64,000 nucleotides of DNA from Sepioteuthis lessoniana (GCA_963585895.1 OY757917.1:106116944-106180943), one strand, 5' to 3'; positions 11,547 to 22,807 are shown, counted from the stretch's first letter. Numbers and translations are program-made. The notes: a model not told the origin generated them from the sequence alone.

Positions 11547-12170
11547 CTAGTAAACTTAATTCGATTTGGATATAAAGGTTTCTAAGTGAAAATTGCAGGT
11601 GGTTAATAGATAAGAAACCTGGAATCAAGTTTATCTTTGAATCCAACGCTTAGGGAAAACGTTCCAGATCTAATTTTCTAAGTTGCATTTCGACTGATAT
11701 GGGAGATTTAGATGACAGATTTCAGGCACTGCTGTTAAGATCATAGAGGTATTATTAATCTGTCTAAATGTATCAGGAATAATGACATGAAGGATTTTCG
11801 ATACACTCTGTCCAACCAACACTCACCTATTTTATAAAACACGAGAGGATCGGAGGATTAAAATGACAACGGCTTTTAGTTGGACCCTTTCGGATTTATT
11901 CGAACGTGATTTGAATATTCTATGATATATTCACCCATTTCACTTTTTCTTTTTCAAATCTCTCACACTCTCTCTCTATTTCTCCCCCCTCACTATCTCT
12001 CTTTATCTCTATCTAACTATATTTATATATTTAGTAATCGTATGGTTTGCCATTTTATAAAATTCATAGTCTGAACGTGAACTACGTAAAACAATCTCTA
12101 TTTTCCAATGACGTCTTATTTTTCAAACTGACATCAGTAGATTAACGATTTAATGCTGAGATCTTGTTCT
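11547..12170. other. Non-coding stretch, nothing recognised
   Basis: Contains a CT-rich patch near 11960-12010. No gene signal seen. Confidence 0.5.
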
Positions 12171-12171
12171 C

Positions 12172-12718
12172 TGATTGTCCAGTCGGCTGGGGCTGTAGAA
12201 TACACCGACAACACCTCTGCAGAGGAGTAAGTCCCCCCTAACGAGTGTCCTGGATATGACACTAAACTATCTGATGGTGAGGTTCCAGCAATGCTGGAGT
12301 TCTGGGGGATGTGGACTACCCCTTTATTGCCATTGCTCCCAGGTCCAATCTGGCCCGGAGTAGTAGCACCTGATAGGGCCCTATCTATGCGTTAAATAGA
12401 ACTAACGGGTACTTATGCTAAGCTGAATTATTTGATTAAACTGAATAGCTTAAGATAGAAATGTTTTGACAATTAAACCGTGCTTACATTTAAACTGCGT
12501 GCTTATGCTAAACTGAATTATTTGAAATATAACTGTTTTTTGACATTGAAAATGTACTTACGCTAAACTGAATTGTTATATATAACTGCTTGAATAGTTT
12601 CAAATAGAAATGTTAAGACAATTCTTTTAGATGGAACAGATGATTTAAATAAAAATGGATTTAGTGTTAAATAACCTACAAAGGTTGATATGTCATGAAA
12701 CCCTACAAGCCAAACAAA
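12172..12718 (+). mobile_element. AR element, complete-looking
   Basis: The head at 12172-12410 starts near cagtcggctggggctgta and includes ggttccagcaatgctgga. An array follows (12411-12640) of diverged units around gcttatgctaaactgaatta and aactgttttgacattgaa. The 3' tail (12650-12718) holds the aacctacaaaggtt hairpin and gatatgtcat. The tail matches SINE-2 and the AR copies at 24.5 and 62.8 kb. I see no ORF. Confidence 0.85.
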
Positions 12719-12854
12719 ATTTGTATACTGACTTCAGAGGTAAATTTCCTTATATAACGTACAGATTTTCAAAGGATGCAGATGCTGACAATAAAAAAAT
12801 GTAATGACCTAGATTTCCTCGCTATATAAATAACTGTCGGCCTATTTTTACGTT

Positions 12855-13045
12855 TACAGAAGCAGTGTAAGATTACCATTGTAGGAAATGGACACGGCGA
12901 CTCGCATTCAAACCCTGGATGAGGCTGTTTGTATTTCACATAACCCTAATAGTCTTAGAAAGGTTGAAATCCAACTTTTCTACGTTCAGGTATGGGTAAA
13001 TAGTAGGGCAGACTTAGCTCTTTAAATTTGGCAACTGGTGTAGAC
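12855..13045 (+). mobile_element. Old SINE-1-like copy
   Basis: It contains ggacacggcgactcgcattc (head with box B), a diverged core (aaaggttgaaatccaa, tatgggtaaatagtaggg) and a shortened tail. It directly precedes a TA array. Confidence 0.78.
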
Positions 13046-13056
13046 AGCGGGGGAAT

Positions 13057-13096
<40 letters not shown>
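13057..13096. repeat. (TA)n microsatellite
   Basis: Long AT dinucleotide run. Confidence 0.95.
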
Positions 13097-13099
<3 letters not shown>

Positions 13100-13143
13100 G
13101 GCAAAAAATATCTATCATGTTCAATCAAATATGTATCAATGAA

Positions 13144-13664
13144 TGTAACATATTGACCCCAGCCAAGCTTTCAAAATAGGAAATGCATCTGTGTAAATTA
13201 CAGGTGCATCCGTTCGAGGAATATCAGGATATAACCTTGACAGTGGATGGGTTGAATTGAGTGCGATTTGTGACGCCCACAAGAAGAAGGAGAACATCAA
13301 GCAATTATATAACCCGGGTGAAGATAGGAAGTCAGGCAGTTGGAGATCAGATCAGTTGGAGAGAAGAGATGGATTGAGGAACATGTCCCAGCGAGGCTCA
13401 TTCCCAAGGCCCCCGGTTGAGCAGCCAAGGAGAACGGGAAAGAAACGCTGTTATGGCCATAAGAGTGGGGGGTCAATATGTTGCAGTTCTGTTCGGTCTC
13501 CAACTCCCGCTCACACAGTAAAACCTTTAGTAACACATTCGAACCCTTCCAAATTAAGTGAGAGGTATATTTTTCTTAAAGAAGTGTCTTCCCTCGTCCT
13601 TATTGCGTCGATATGATTCTGCATGCATATGTATTATGCGGCTATACCGCATGAAGAAATACTG

Positions 13665-13712
<48 letters not shown>

Positions 13713-13721
13713 ATCTTAACA
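13144..13721 (+). mobile_element. LTR, third copy of the 14-21 kb LTR family
   Basis: It starts TGTAACATATTGACC, parallel to TGTTGTATATTGACT at 14221 and TGTTATGTTTTGACC at 21153. It shares gaagataggaagtcag, ggttgagcagcc, cataagagtgggg, gttcggtctcc and cttaaagaag segments with them. The polyA signal is decayed (AATTAA). The 3' end is uncertain because a TA array lies inside the expected tail; cttaaca at 13715-13721 is a candidate end. No target duplication seen. An exact 6-bp stem ATGCGG/CCGCAT lies at 13636-13652. Confidence 0.7.
13670..13712. repeat. (TA)n microsatellite
   Basis: AT run in the 3' part of the preceding LTR. Confidence 0.9.
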
Positions 13722-14097
13722 GGTTTTCGTCTTTAGCCATCATTAAAACTTATTTATTTCATGTCTGTTTATATTTTAAGACTGAAGTAGTATGACAACT
13801 AGCAATAAGGCACCGAATAGGCTTTCTGGATTGGGTGCAGAGAGATAAGTCATCCCATTACAAAAACAGGTGTCTGAAGTATAACAGTGAACTGAATCTA
13901 ATTGTGAGCCCTAAGTTTAGGAGATCTGGTGAGTGTGAAGAAACTTATTCATTAACATCACTTGCTGATCAAATCTGACCCAGAATAATTGTATCTATGA
14001 AAGAATCGTCGCTTATGAGCTCGTCCTTCCTTGATTGGTTTCTGAGATGGGAGGCAGGTGATATTATAGCTGACACTTTATTTTGTTTGATTTTTTT

Positions 14098-15190
14098 TTT
14101 TGCTTTATTTTTATGGCATATCAACCATCGTTGGTTATTTAATGTGAAATTCTGTTTCTTATACGAATAAAATATATGATTTGTAAAGACATTTTAGATA
14201 CACACAGTTTAAAGACCAAATGTTGTATATTGACTTTCAAACCGGTCAAACATGCCATTCCAAAGTGAAAAATTCCGACGGCAGTTATGAGAAGAAATCG
14301 CGTAGGCAGGCTTTGCTGAAAAAATGGGACAAGGTAAAATCCCATGGTACACTCATAGGCTGATGCACCAGAAGAGAGTAACCTGTGAACTACATGACAG
14401 TTATTTCCGATTGATGACGATCAAACATGCCATTCCAAAGATTGAGTGGGCGATTGAACTATTATATAACTAGGTGAAGACAGGAAGTCAGTGAGTTGGA
14501 GTTCAGAAAGGTCGGAGACAAGATGTGGTGGAGAAAGCCATCATCCAGCAGAGAGCTGGGCCCCCGGGCCTCCGGTTGAGCAGCACTGGAGAACGAGAAA
14601 TACACAATGCTGATCGCCATAAGAGTGGGGGTCACTATACTCCCTCTCACACACACCCAACCCTTTCAAATAAAGTAAGAGATACATATTTTTCTTAAAG
14701 AAGTCTTGTCTCGTCTTATTACTGTGCGTGGATATGATTACGCATACAATATTTTATATTATTGTGTTGAGTATACAACACAAACAGTTCTATTTCAAGC
14801 AAATCAACTTAGCATGAGTCAACAAAATTAAATGGTTCCAAATATTGCTACATATAGCTAACTATTCAATTATACATCAAACATTTGTTTACCTACAGTT
14901 AAATGATCAAACAGTTCTATTTCATATAGTTCATTTTAGAATAAGTCATTTGTTTGCTCTCAGTTTAAATTTCAAACTGTTCTATCTGACCCATTGATAG
15001 GACCTTTTCTGGTTCTACCACACCGGGCTAAAGTGGACCTATGTGCAATGGCAATGAAGGGTAACATCCACATTCCCCAAAGCTCCACAGCATTACTGGA
15101 GCCTCAACCTCAGATTGATTAATGTCATATCCTGGATATTCGAGGGGTGCCTTACCCCTATGCAGAAATGCATACGGTGTAATCTTTAGC
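14098..15190 (-). mobile_element. AR element interrupted by a solo LTR
   Basis: Read on the minus strand: head at 15190-14996 (accttacccctatgcag and the gcattactggagcc segment), array at 14995-14781, an LTR insertion at 14780-14221, the rest of the array, then the 3' tail with hairpin at 14150-14098. Removing the LTR rejoins a normal array unit (cagtttaaagaccaaa then cagttctatttcaag), so the two halves are one element. Confidence 0.85.
14221..14780 (+). mobile_element. Solo LTR nested in AR element
   Basis: Bounded by TGTTGT and ACAACA (6-bp inverted ends). AATAAA lies at 14669-14674, followed by the family 3' part cttaaagaagtcttgtctcg. The left flank ends ccaaa and the right flank begins caaa, so at least a 4-bp CAAA duplication is visible. 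There is no internal region or second LTR, consistent with LTR-LTR recombination leaving a solo LTR. Confidence 0.85.
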
Positions 15191-15242
15191 TCAAGCTAAT
15201 GGGCAGGCTGTTTTGTTGGGTGTTGTTTCCTGGGTTTATTAA

Positions 15243-15635
15243 AGATAGTGCACAACATTCTTGAGGTGTTTCCTTCTAGAATTTTACCTATGCGTTTTGT
15301 TAGAGCGCATTTCGTGAATCCATGTAATAGTATGGGCACATGTACAGCTTGGAAGCAAATTCGTTTTATTTCATCGATCGATTACATTTCAACTTAATCT
15401 ATATCCTGTCAACAGCATCCCACACCCTTGCACAACGTATGTTTACATCACTATCAGTAGACAAGATGCTGTCGTCAAGCTATGTGAACTGGTCTACAAA
15501 TTTAAGAGGCTTTTCCTCTTAAAATGGAGATGATTCATTTTTGTTTAAAACACATTTACTCTGTTATATTGGCATTCACGTTGAAGCCAATCCTCCTGGT
15601 GCTTTCTCTATGCTATGCAGTGAGATTTTCATGAA
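15243..15635 (-). mobile_element. LINE-B decayed fragment
   Basis: The minus strand matches LINE-B between the FTYLGSS region and the NKSW region. On the plus strand, ttttgttagagcgcatttcg, gaatccatgtaatagtatgg and gcttggaagcaaattcg parallel 52966-53040. The gcattcacgttgaagcc segment parallels 53245-53265. No (ATG)n tail survives. It lies directly beside the AR head. Confidence 0.75.
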
Positions 15636-16780
15636 GAAATTTTTTTACCTATCTAATTGTAGTCACACACTTAAAAAAGCGCGCAGATTCGCCTCGTCAT
15701 TGATGTTCTTGGGGTCTTTACAAGTTTCGGGTCTTCCAACATTATACTTGCACTCCCAAGCGACCTTACCGAAACTATTGTTCCAGCCGGCGATCCCACA
15801 GTAAAACATTCGCCAAGCACGAAAAATCACGCAGGTCACACCTTATTTTTTTTTAAATGCTACTGCTAATGAGTTTTTAAAAAGGAATTGTCCAATGAGA
15901 AACGACATACGTCACTTCCCTCCCTGTCGCGACGAATTATAAAGGTAAACAAATCACTTGCTCGCCTTTCCTCTATATCTTGTATGGGTACACTCACACG
16001 CATTTATCCAGGTTTGGATCAAGATAACAGGTAAAATCCTACTGACAAATAAGTGCTTACTAAAAAAAAAAATAGATCACAGAAAACCTACTCTTCCTAC
16101 CTTCTTTTTGACGATAAGTTAAAAAAAAATATAACTAATAAAAAACAAAAAACCCTGAGGAATTACTCTGCCAGACAGTCGTAGTTAGATGCTGACAGTC
16201 ATAATACGAGTAGATTAATCTTAGAGGGAACCTATTCTTGATACTGTACTGACTGAAGAATTATTCTGTGGCAAATTCTTCATATAACGATCATGATTAA
16301 TTAACGTTCTTTATATATTCTTTTATAGAAGCATCAGTATCGTCAGACGCAGCTGTAGAAAATTGTTCATGACTCATATCTACTTCAAGGCTAATACATC
16401 TCAATAGATTCAGTTTACATATCAATATGATTTATTGGCGCCTTGACATAGTATAATGGTTTTCTAGTTAGTCTTATTCACGTTCAGTGTAATATTGTAA
16501 GTTGATTCAAATCGTGCTTTATTGAATTAAGCCTATGATATTGGAAAGGTGTGAATACAGCAAAGGATTATTGAAAGTGCCTTCATTTTGATCTGGTATG
16601 CAAACGATGTGACAGAAAACCGACAAAATCTCAAAGTGTTATAAGATACTACTTGGATTCTCTGGTTTTGAAGTAATGAAGCATTGGAACCGAAAATTGC
16701 CTGATTCCCAGTCATTATCTGACGGAAGTTTTCTTAGCTGCACAGCTGTTTTGTTTGAAGCAGCGTGTCTATAAATTAAT
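15636..16780. other. Non-coding stretch, mostly unrecognised
   Basis: The segment around 15705-15770 (gggtcttccaacattatac) resembles 23680-23715 and may be a shared old repeat. A very weak SINE-like trace lies at 16440-16560. Confidence 0.4.
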
Positions 16781-16792
16781 ACACAGTCGCAG

Positions 16793-16856
16793 GTCATTAT
16801 GTCAGACTAAAAATGGTGACATAGCGCGTTTCATGACTTAAATCTGACATAATGAC
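16793..16856. repeat. Perfect 14-bp inverted repeat
   Basis: The arm gtcattatgtcaga at 16793-16806 pairs exactly with tctgacataatgac at 16843-16856 across a 36-nt loop. No element boundary was identified. Confidence 0.8.
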
Positions 16857-17399
16857 AGAACAGTAACTTAATATTATAACAAACAGCGTAAAACTAACGA
16901 AAACAACTCGCGAAAGAAATCTTAAAGAGAGTTGAATGTACTTTTTTAAGATAATGTCGAAAATACATTATGTTGCGACTACGCAACTACATAAGGGTGT
17001 AGAAGTGTTTATTTTTTGCTTTAAAATTTTCATTATCTATTTATATACTTATTGCAGTTTTATTGTATTTTCAATTATTTTCAGCTTCTCGTATCTTTCT
17101 TTGAGAGGAAGATCCGAAAGAGTGCACATTCTCTCCAGACGAGCTTAAAACTAATTAAATTCATATTCATTGAATAAGAAAAAGAAATAAGGCTAAAACG
17201 TTTATTAAATGGAGATGTATTCAACATACTATAGAATAGGATTATTCGCTGGAAAGGATAATGGCATGAGGAGCATCTTACTGTTGGCACGCTTTTGGGT
17301 GAATATCAATTACTTATTAAATAAGTTCCTTCTTTTTTGATCATTTTCATGAAAATCATGTATTTTAAACGAATGTATAAAGAAACATTTCACTTTCTT

Positions 17400-17466
17400 T
17401 TATTATGTCATCGGTGACCTTGGTGAGTGACGTAACATTGGACGTAATGATGTTCGCGAAAAATGA
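17400..17466 (+). repeat. Short dispersed repeat, copy 1
   Basis: Contains gagtgacgtaacattggac followed by an atgatgttcgcgaaaa segment. It matches 47381-47448, where gagtcacgtaacgttgaac is followed by attatgactttcgctgaaa. Confidence 0.6.
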
Positions 17467-17469
17467 CCC

Positions 17470-17914
17470 TACCAGACTTTTTCGTATGGGCTCTTTTATT
17501 GATAGTGCACACATGGAACTCGAGTCTCCTTTGAAGTAATCTCTTCCAGCTGCAATGAAATTGTTGTGCCGTTCCAAAAACTTGTGGAAGGCCCAATGGA
17601 AGTCCTCTTGTGTGAGCGTGTCAATGACCTTCGTCATATCCTTTTTCATCTCCTCAATTGTCTCATAACGACAGCCTCTGAGCTTAGAGAATAAGCAAGT
17701 CACAAGGAGCAAGGTCTGGACTGAGGAACTGTCTTGATGCCCCTCTTAGTCAAATAGTCTGTGACAAGGATGGAGTTGTGGACTGGTGCATTGTCCTGTT
17801 GGAAATGCCACCGACCTGATTTGAAGAGTGCAATAACATATTGAATTTTCAAGAGTCCACGACAATTTTAAATGCCTGTACACAAAAAGTCTGGAAACGT
17901 ATTAAAGGCACCTC

Positions 17915-17915
<1 letters not shown>
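17470..17915 (-). mobile_element. Mariner remnant with large internal deletion
   Basis: On the minus strand the right-hand ITR (next to TA at 17916-17917) and about 100 bp of 5' sequence are joined directly to the C-terminal half of a mariner transposase. Readable pieces are LRGCRYETIEEMKKDMTKVI and EDFHWAFHKFLERHNNF, ending in the inner ITR (ccagactttttcgtatggg on the plus strand). The outer end of the left ITR is missing. The breakpoint differs from that in the three 0.9-kb copies. Mariner transposases are normally about 340 residues, so most of the gene is gone. Confidence 0.88.

Positions 17916-17967
<52 letters not shown>
17916..17967. repeat. (TA)n microsatellite beside mariner
   Basis: A long AT run begins exactly at the mariner TA target site. 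Confidence 0.95.
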
Positions 17968-17972
<5 letters not shown>

Positions 17973-18250
17973 CAAAGATTGTGGTTGATCCAACTTGAGA
18001 AAAGGTACATTAAAATGAAAAGGTCCACAAATGATTTCATATTTTGTATCTAGGTTTTTCTTGATGTAAAAACGGGTTTCGAACTTTAAGAAGACTGAAA
18101 TAGTTATGTTTAATTCTGGTTCTTATTTTTATAACAAAGATTTTTTTTATAGTTTCTTATGATTTTTTTAATTCTTGTAATTTTTCTGTGAGTATCCCAT
18201 TAGAGTAATTGTCTTCTGATGACCTCTTGTCTATATAAATACTTTTTATG

Positions 18251-18254
<4 letters not shown>

Positions 18255-18318
<64 letters not shown>
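18255..18318. repeat. (TA)n and (GT)n microsatellites
   Basis: AT run followed by a GT run. Confidence 0.95.
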
Positions 18319-18321
<3 letters not shown>

Positions 18322-19245
18322 CACACATGCTTATAAATGTACCTATTCTCATTCATGCATACACTCGTACACATGTATTTGAAAAAGTGTTGTGTTGATA
18401 TTGGTCGTCTTTTGTTCTTTCTTTGTTAATTTCCATCATTCTTTCTTTTTACTCTTTCTGTCTCTTTTCCTCTCTGTGTATACACGCTTATAGATGCAAG
18501 TACACTGGGAAAACAGGATAACTAAGTTTAAATCTGAAAAGCATGTTTATTAGTTCTAAAATATACATTAAAACTTATAGATAGATAAGAAATATTCTAA
18601 GTGTTTATCGTGCCACTGAAACGCTGGGTAGAAATCCTGGTGTGCTAGAGCTTCGTAATACGATGGTTATTACTTCACAGGAAGTTTTGATGGATTTTTA
18701 TAATAGTCGTCTATCTCTTTATATGGTTACCATTGCCTCAAGTAGAATTTACAGCAGAATTTCTATGGATTTAATTAGGATCTCATTTTAGTGGCATGAA
18801 CACTTGTTTCTTGTTTAGCGTGGTTTCTGATGATAATTATCACTTAAAATCAAAATGTAAAACCTGAAACAGAACCTCTTTTCTATAATGAGACGTCAAT
18901 GTAACCCGAGATCCTCACAAAGGACCAATCACTGAAAACCGGGAGTTGTTTCTGACGTTTAAAAAGAGTAGTACATTTTTAAGTTATGGAATTTGGATTC
19001 ATCAGAGTATTGTACGAACGTGCATTTTATAATAATCGGATTGTCATAGTTTGCGAATGAAATTCTTATATAAGGGTTCAAACATTTTTTCAGTCTGAAA
19101 AAACTGATTTCATAATCATATCAATGTCAGTGGCTGTTAACTAGGAAATATACACGCACGTGCTCACACCCACTGATATGTATATGTAGGTATTTGATTA
19201 CATCTATCTATCTATCTATCTCCATTGTTATCGACATACTATTTC
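18319..19245. other. Non-coding stretch, nothing recognised
   Basis: Ends with a (CTAT)n run at about 19202-19222. Confidence 0.5.
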
Positions 19246-19249
19246 GTTG

Positions 19250-19345
19250 TATCACAGCTCTGCAGTGTAGATACGTAGGAAGCTTCAAGCTGGATTCGAA
19301 AAACGCCTAACTTTACGCTAGACATGGTATCTAACCACTCAGCCT
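19250..19345 (-). mobile_element. tRNA-like SINE head fragment (fourth family)
   Basis: Read on the minus strand: ggctgagtggttagata (box-A-like) and tttttcgaatccagc (box-B-like) with tRNA-like spacing. It resembles 8155-8275. It is too degraded to be a tRNA gene. Confidence 0.5.
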
Positions 19346-19349
19346 TTTC

Positions 19350-21060
19350 GACAACATACGTCAGCTCAGGAATGATAACACTTATGTATTAGCTTTCGTT
19401 TGTTTTCATCGGATACCAGCGAGCTCAATTCGTTTGAAGAGCTTTTCATTAAGCGGGTGGCAGCCGTTAATTCCTTCACCAGTGTGCTCAATCACCTATT
19501 TGCGTTTAGAAGAAAAGGAAGGCAATCCGTAAAATCAAATAGAAATCTTGACCATAGGGATAGCTTCACCAGAATAAATTCTATTCTTCAAAAACGAAAC
19601 TAAAAGGAGAAGTGTATCATTTAGTCAGAAGCACCTCTCCTATTATATGTGCGTTTAAAAGAAAGAAACTTTGTGGCATGAAGTATATGCACACACTGGT
19701 ACGCACTTAAAACACACACATACACAGACGCTTCTTTTCGATCATTCGAAATATATGAGCTGGAAATGATTATTTTCAATGATATAATCCCTTCAAATAT
19801 ATTTATTTTGATCGTAGAACTTTTACAAAATACTTCTTAAACTGGCATTTTCAAATTTTTGGAAAAATCTATGGACTCAGATTTTCACGAAATTTACAAA
19901 AAACATTGTGTTCGTTTTCTCTTCATCATAGCCCCTTTAACTCTCCACAGAAGGTAGACTATTTTAGAGAATTGAAGATGAATAACAAAGCGCTCTTTAG
20001 CTGTGCGGAAGGATGTAGCCACACCCGAAAATGTTTTCACCGTCAAAAGGTCAAAGCAATAGACTTTGCTGAAAGCTTAAGCCAACGAAATAAAAACAAA
20101 TAAAAATAGAAATAAAATCAGAAATAAATACCCCGAAGAATTTCGGACACTGTCTCGTCTCGAAATAGATCATTCTCTTTCCTTTGGCCAGACAAGAGGT
20201 CATCAGTTCTTTTGTCCTGACATAGGGCACAACAATTCTTAGAAACAGTGCTTCCAAGCAGTTTTGTAAAATTAGAAAAACGAAATAGTTTGTTTACGTC
20301 TTCGTATTTTGAATGAATTTATTTGGTTGACATGAGTAGGGGAGGAAAAAGGATCTTTGAGAGAGAGAGGGGGGAGGGAGAGAGGGAGTGGGAGAGATCA
20401 ATTTATGGCTAATCCGAAATTAGTCCTCAGGGTGATACGTAGACAATAAAACCGTTACAGCGAATTTAAAACAGCTTTTATCGAAGCTTAAAATAATCCT
20501 TTATAATGAATTTTACTTATTTCATACGAGTTTACTGTTATCTATCTATCTATCTATCTTGCTGTCTTTTCAGATATCCCTCTCTGTCTCTGTCTCTGTC
20601 TCTTCTCAGTATCAATCTCTGTCTCTCTGCCTCTCTCTACCTATGGGAACTCAACTTATTTCTACCCCTCAAAAATGTCAAGTTTTATGCAAATAATAAG
20701 TTCGAAAAGCTTTAATTTTCATATCTATATTTTTGCATTTATCGACCAATCAGCGTTTTCATACAAGTTTTAAAAGTTCAAGATACTTATTTGATTTGCC
20801 GCGAAAGATTTGAGGGTTCAAAACCAGAAAAATTTAAGAAATCTTTTCCGTCTTCGACTGTTTTAAAATAGATTTTAAACCTATTAGAATCAAAAGTAAA
20901 TTATTAACTTTTTTGAGCCAATCTTAACTGTTTAAATAAGTAAATAAGTCAATATTTCTACAGTAAGTATTCGCTGTCTATACTTACTCAACTACCAGTA
21001 GGTATGAAATTTATTCCATATCTACTCAGCCTTTCAGTTTGTTTTGAGTGAAAATTTAAC
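19350..21060. other. Non-coding stretch with purine/pyrimidine tracts
   Basis: GA-rich tract at about 20355-20395; (CTAT)n and CT-rich tracts at about 20530-20640. Short open frames at 19400-19603 and 19906-20103 have no recognised domain. Confidence 0.5.
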
Positions 21061-21069
21061 ATTCTTTTC

Positions 21070-21975
21070 TGTCAATAAGTTGTAGTTGGTGACCATAGTC
21101 GAGAGTGACCAGAAGGCTCCTTTTTCAATAGCTACTACACTGAGATGTAGGGTGTTATGTTTTGACCTTCGACCCGGCTCAAAAATGCTATTCCAAGGTG
21201 ATGCACCGGAAGGAAGTGACACATTCCAATGGTCAGTAATCGAAAGAGATCGCGTGGGCGGATTAAGACTTATAATATGGGACAAGGTGAAGGTCCCACT
21301 GTGCCACTACAGACTGATGCACCGGAAGAGAGTGACCTGTGAACTGCATGACAGTTATTTCCGCTTGATGACGATTAAACATTCGATTTCAAAGATCCAG
21401 TGGGCGATCGTGTGGGAGTTAAATCATTATTTAACTCAGTTGAGTTCGAGTCCAAGAAGCAGTTGGCTGGAGGGTTCCAGACAGCTACAGACCAGATGTG
21501 GTAAGGAAAGCCACACCCGACCGAGGGGGCCCTCGGAAACTCCGATGGAGTGGACCCCAGCATCATGAGAACAAGAGAGACACAACGTGACGCTCATAAC
21601 AGTGGGGTCAAGAAATTACAGTTTATGTTCGGTCTCCCAGCTCCCTCTCACATGCAACCCTTGCAATAAAGTGAGTGGTAAATATTTTATAAAGAAGCCT
21701 TCTTGCGTCCTTATCATTGTGTTGTTGTGAATTATTCTACATATATATGTTCATGTATGTAGAGGTGAATCTGCATATGTGACTATATAACATAGGGGAG
21801 TGCGCCACTTCTTTCCCTGGATTGCTCTTCTGTACCCTTGATACGTACCTTATATCGCTGAGTGCAAGGAAGTATCGAGTACCATTTTTAAATTCTTTGG
21901 TATGACTCGACCTAGGATTGAACACAGGTCTCCCGGATCATTGGCGAACAATCTACAATTGATAGAGACACAGCC
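21070..21975 (-). mobile_element. SINE-3 split by a solo LTR
   Basis: The two halves of one minus-strand SINE-3 lie at 21070-21152 and 21793-21975. The left half ends ctacactgagatgtaggg. The right half resumes with gagtgcgccacttc..., matching the uninterrupted order in the 34.5-kb copy (read on the opposite strand). The head lies at the right end (box B region ggattgaacacaggtc). Confidence 0.93.
21153..21792 (+). mobile_element. Solo LTR with 5-bp target duplication
   Basis: It begins TGTTAT and ends ATAACA (6-bp inverted ends), 640 bp long. It is flanked by TAGGG at 21148-21152 and 21793-21797. AATAAA lies at 21665-21670. The target is a SINE-3 whose sequence is restored exactly when the LTR and one TAGGG are removed. 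The internal retrotransposon is absent. A 5-bp duplication fits Gypsy- or BEL-type elements; the class cannot be set from the LTR alone. Confidence 0.95.
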
Positions 21976-22269
21976 TTTGCCATTGTCAATAGAGTGTCAC
22001 GAAGAAATACATTAGCACCATATTTGTTTATACGATGCTAAGACTACTTACTTAGAATGTCAGTATATCTAATAAAAGCAAATGTTTTCATACAAAAAAA
22101 AATCGAAAAGCAAACTTTGTCCCGCAAAAACTATGACAGTCACAGATAACGCCAATGACCAAGCTCTTCTAGTTAACTGCAAATAAAAGTGAGTTCATAC
22201 GTTTTAATCACAAAGGGGAATCTCCACTCTAAGTTGCAACCCTTTAAGTTTAGTCGACCAGTTCATATA

Positions 22270-22312
22270 CGAAGATCATTAAATAAGTTTCCAGACTTTT
22301 TTCGTGTGGGCA
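22270..22312. mobile_element. Orphan mariner ITR
   Basis: A TA followed by an end matching the mariner ITR: cattaaataagtttccagac, then a T-run, cgtgtgggca. No transposase remnant and no opposite ITR was found nearby. The sequence to the right is unrelated to the other mariner copies. Confidence 0.8.
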
Positions 22313-22600
22313 CTTGCTGGACATGGACCAAATCTGGGTACAGGCACGTATGACTGATTATAGCTTAAACTGGACGGCAAAGTACAGTGCTATACCAGGG
22401 TGTCAAAGGTGTGACTCAGCCGAAAATGGGGGCCATACGGTCTCAAATCTGGCTTTGTTGGACAGTGTTCGCATAAATCAAAGCCAACAGCAAATTAATT
22501 CTGTCGGCCTCGGCGCCGGAGCAAGAATGGTTGAAAGTAAATATATGTTTGCACAGAATAATATGAATTCAATTGCTTTTAATAATTATTTTTGTTAAAA
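22313..22600. other. Unrecognised segment beside the orphan ITR
   Basis: A 94-codon frame (22314-22598) covers a locally GC-richer block. I recognise no domain. It may be unrelated sequence captured beside an ITR, or simply flanking DNA. Confidence 0.35.
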
Positions 22601-22679
22601 GAATTGATAATTGTCAAAAAGACGCATGGTCTGACGGTTAATATTCATGACGAATCGAAGTCAAATTATGGTCGATATA

Positions 22680-22681
<2 letters not shown>

Positions 22682-22754
<73 letters not shown>
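22682..22754. repeat. (TA)n-(GA)n microsatellite
   Basis: AT run then GA run with a few A insertions. Confidence 0.95.
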
Positions 22755-22769
<15 letters not shown>

Positions 22770-22804
22770 GAGAATATATAAATAAAATGATTTATAGAAA
22801 GTTG

Positions 22805-22807
<3 letters not shown>

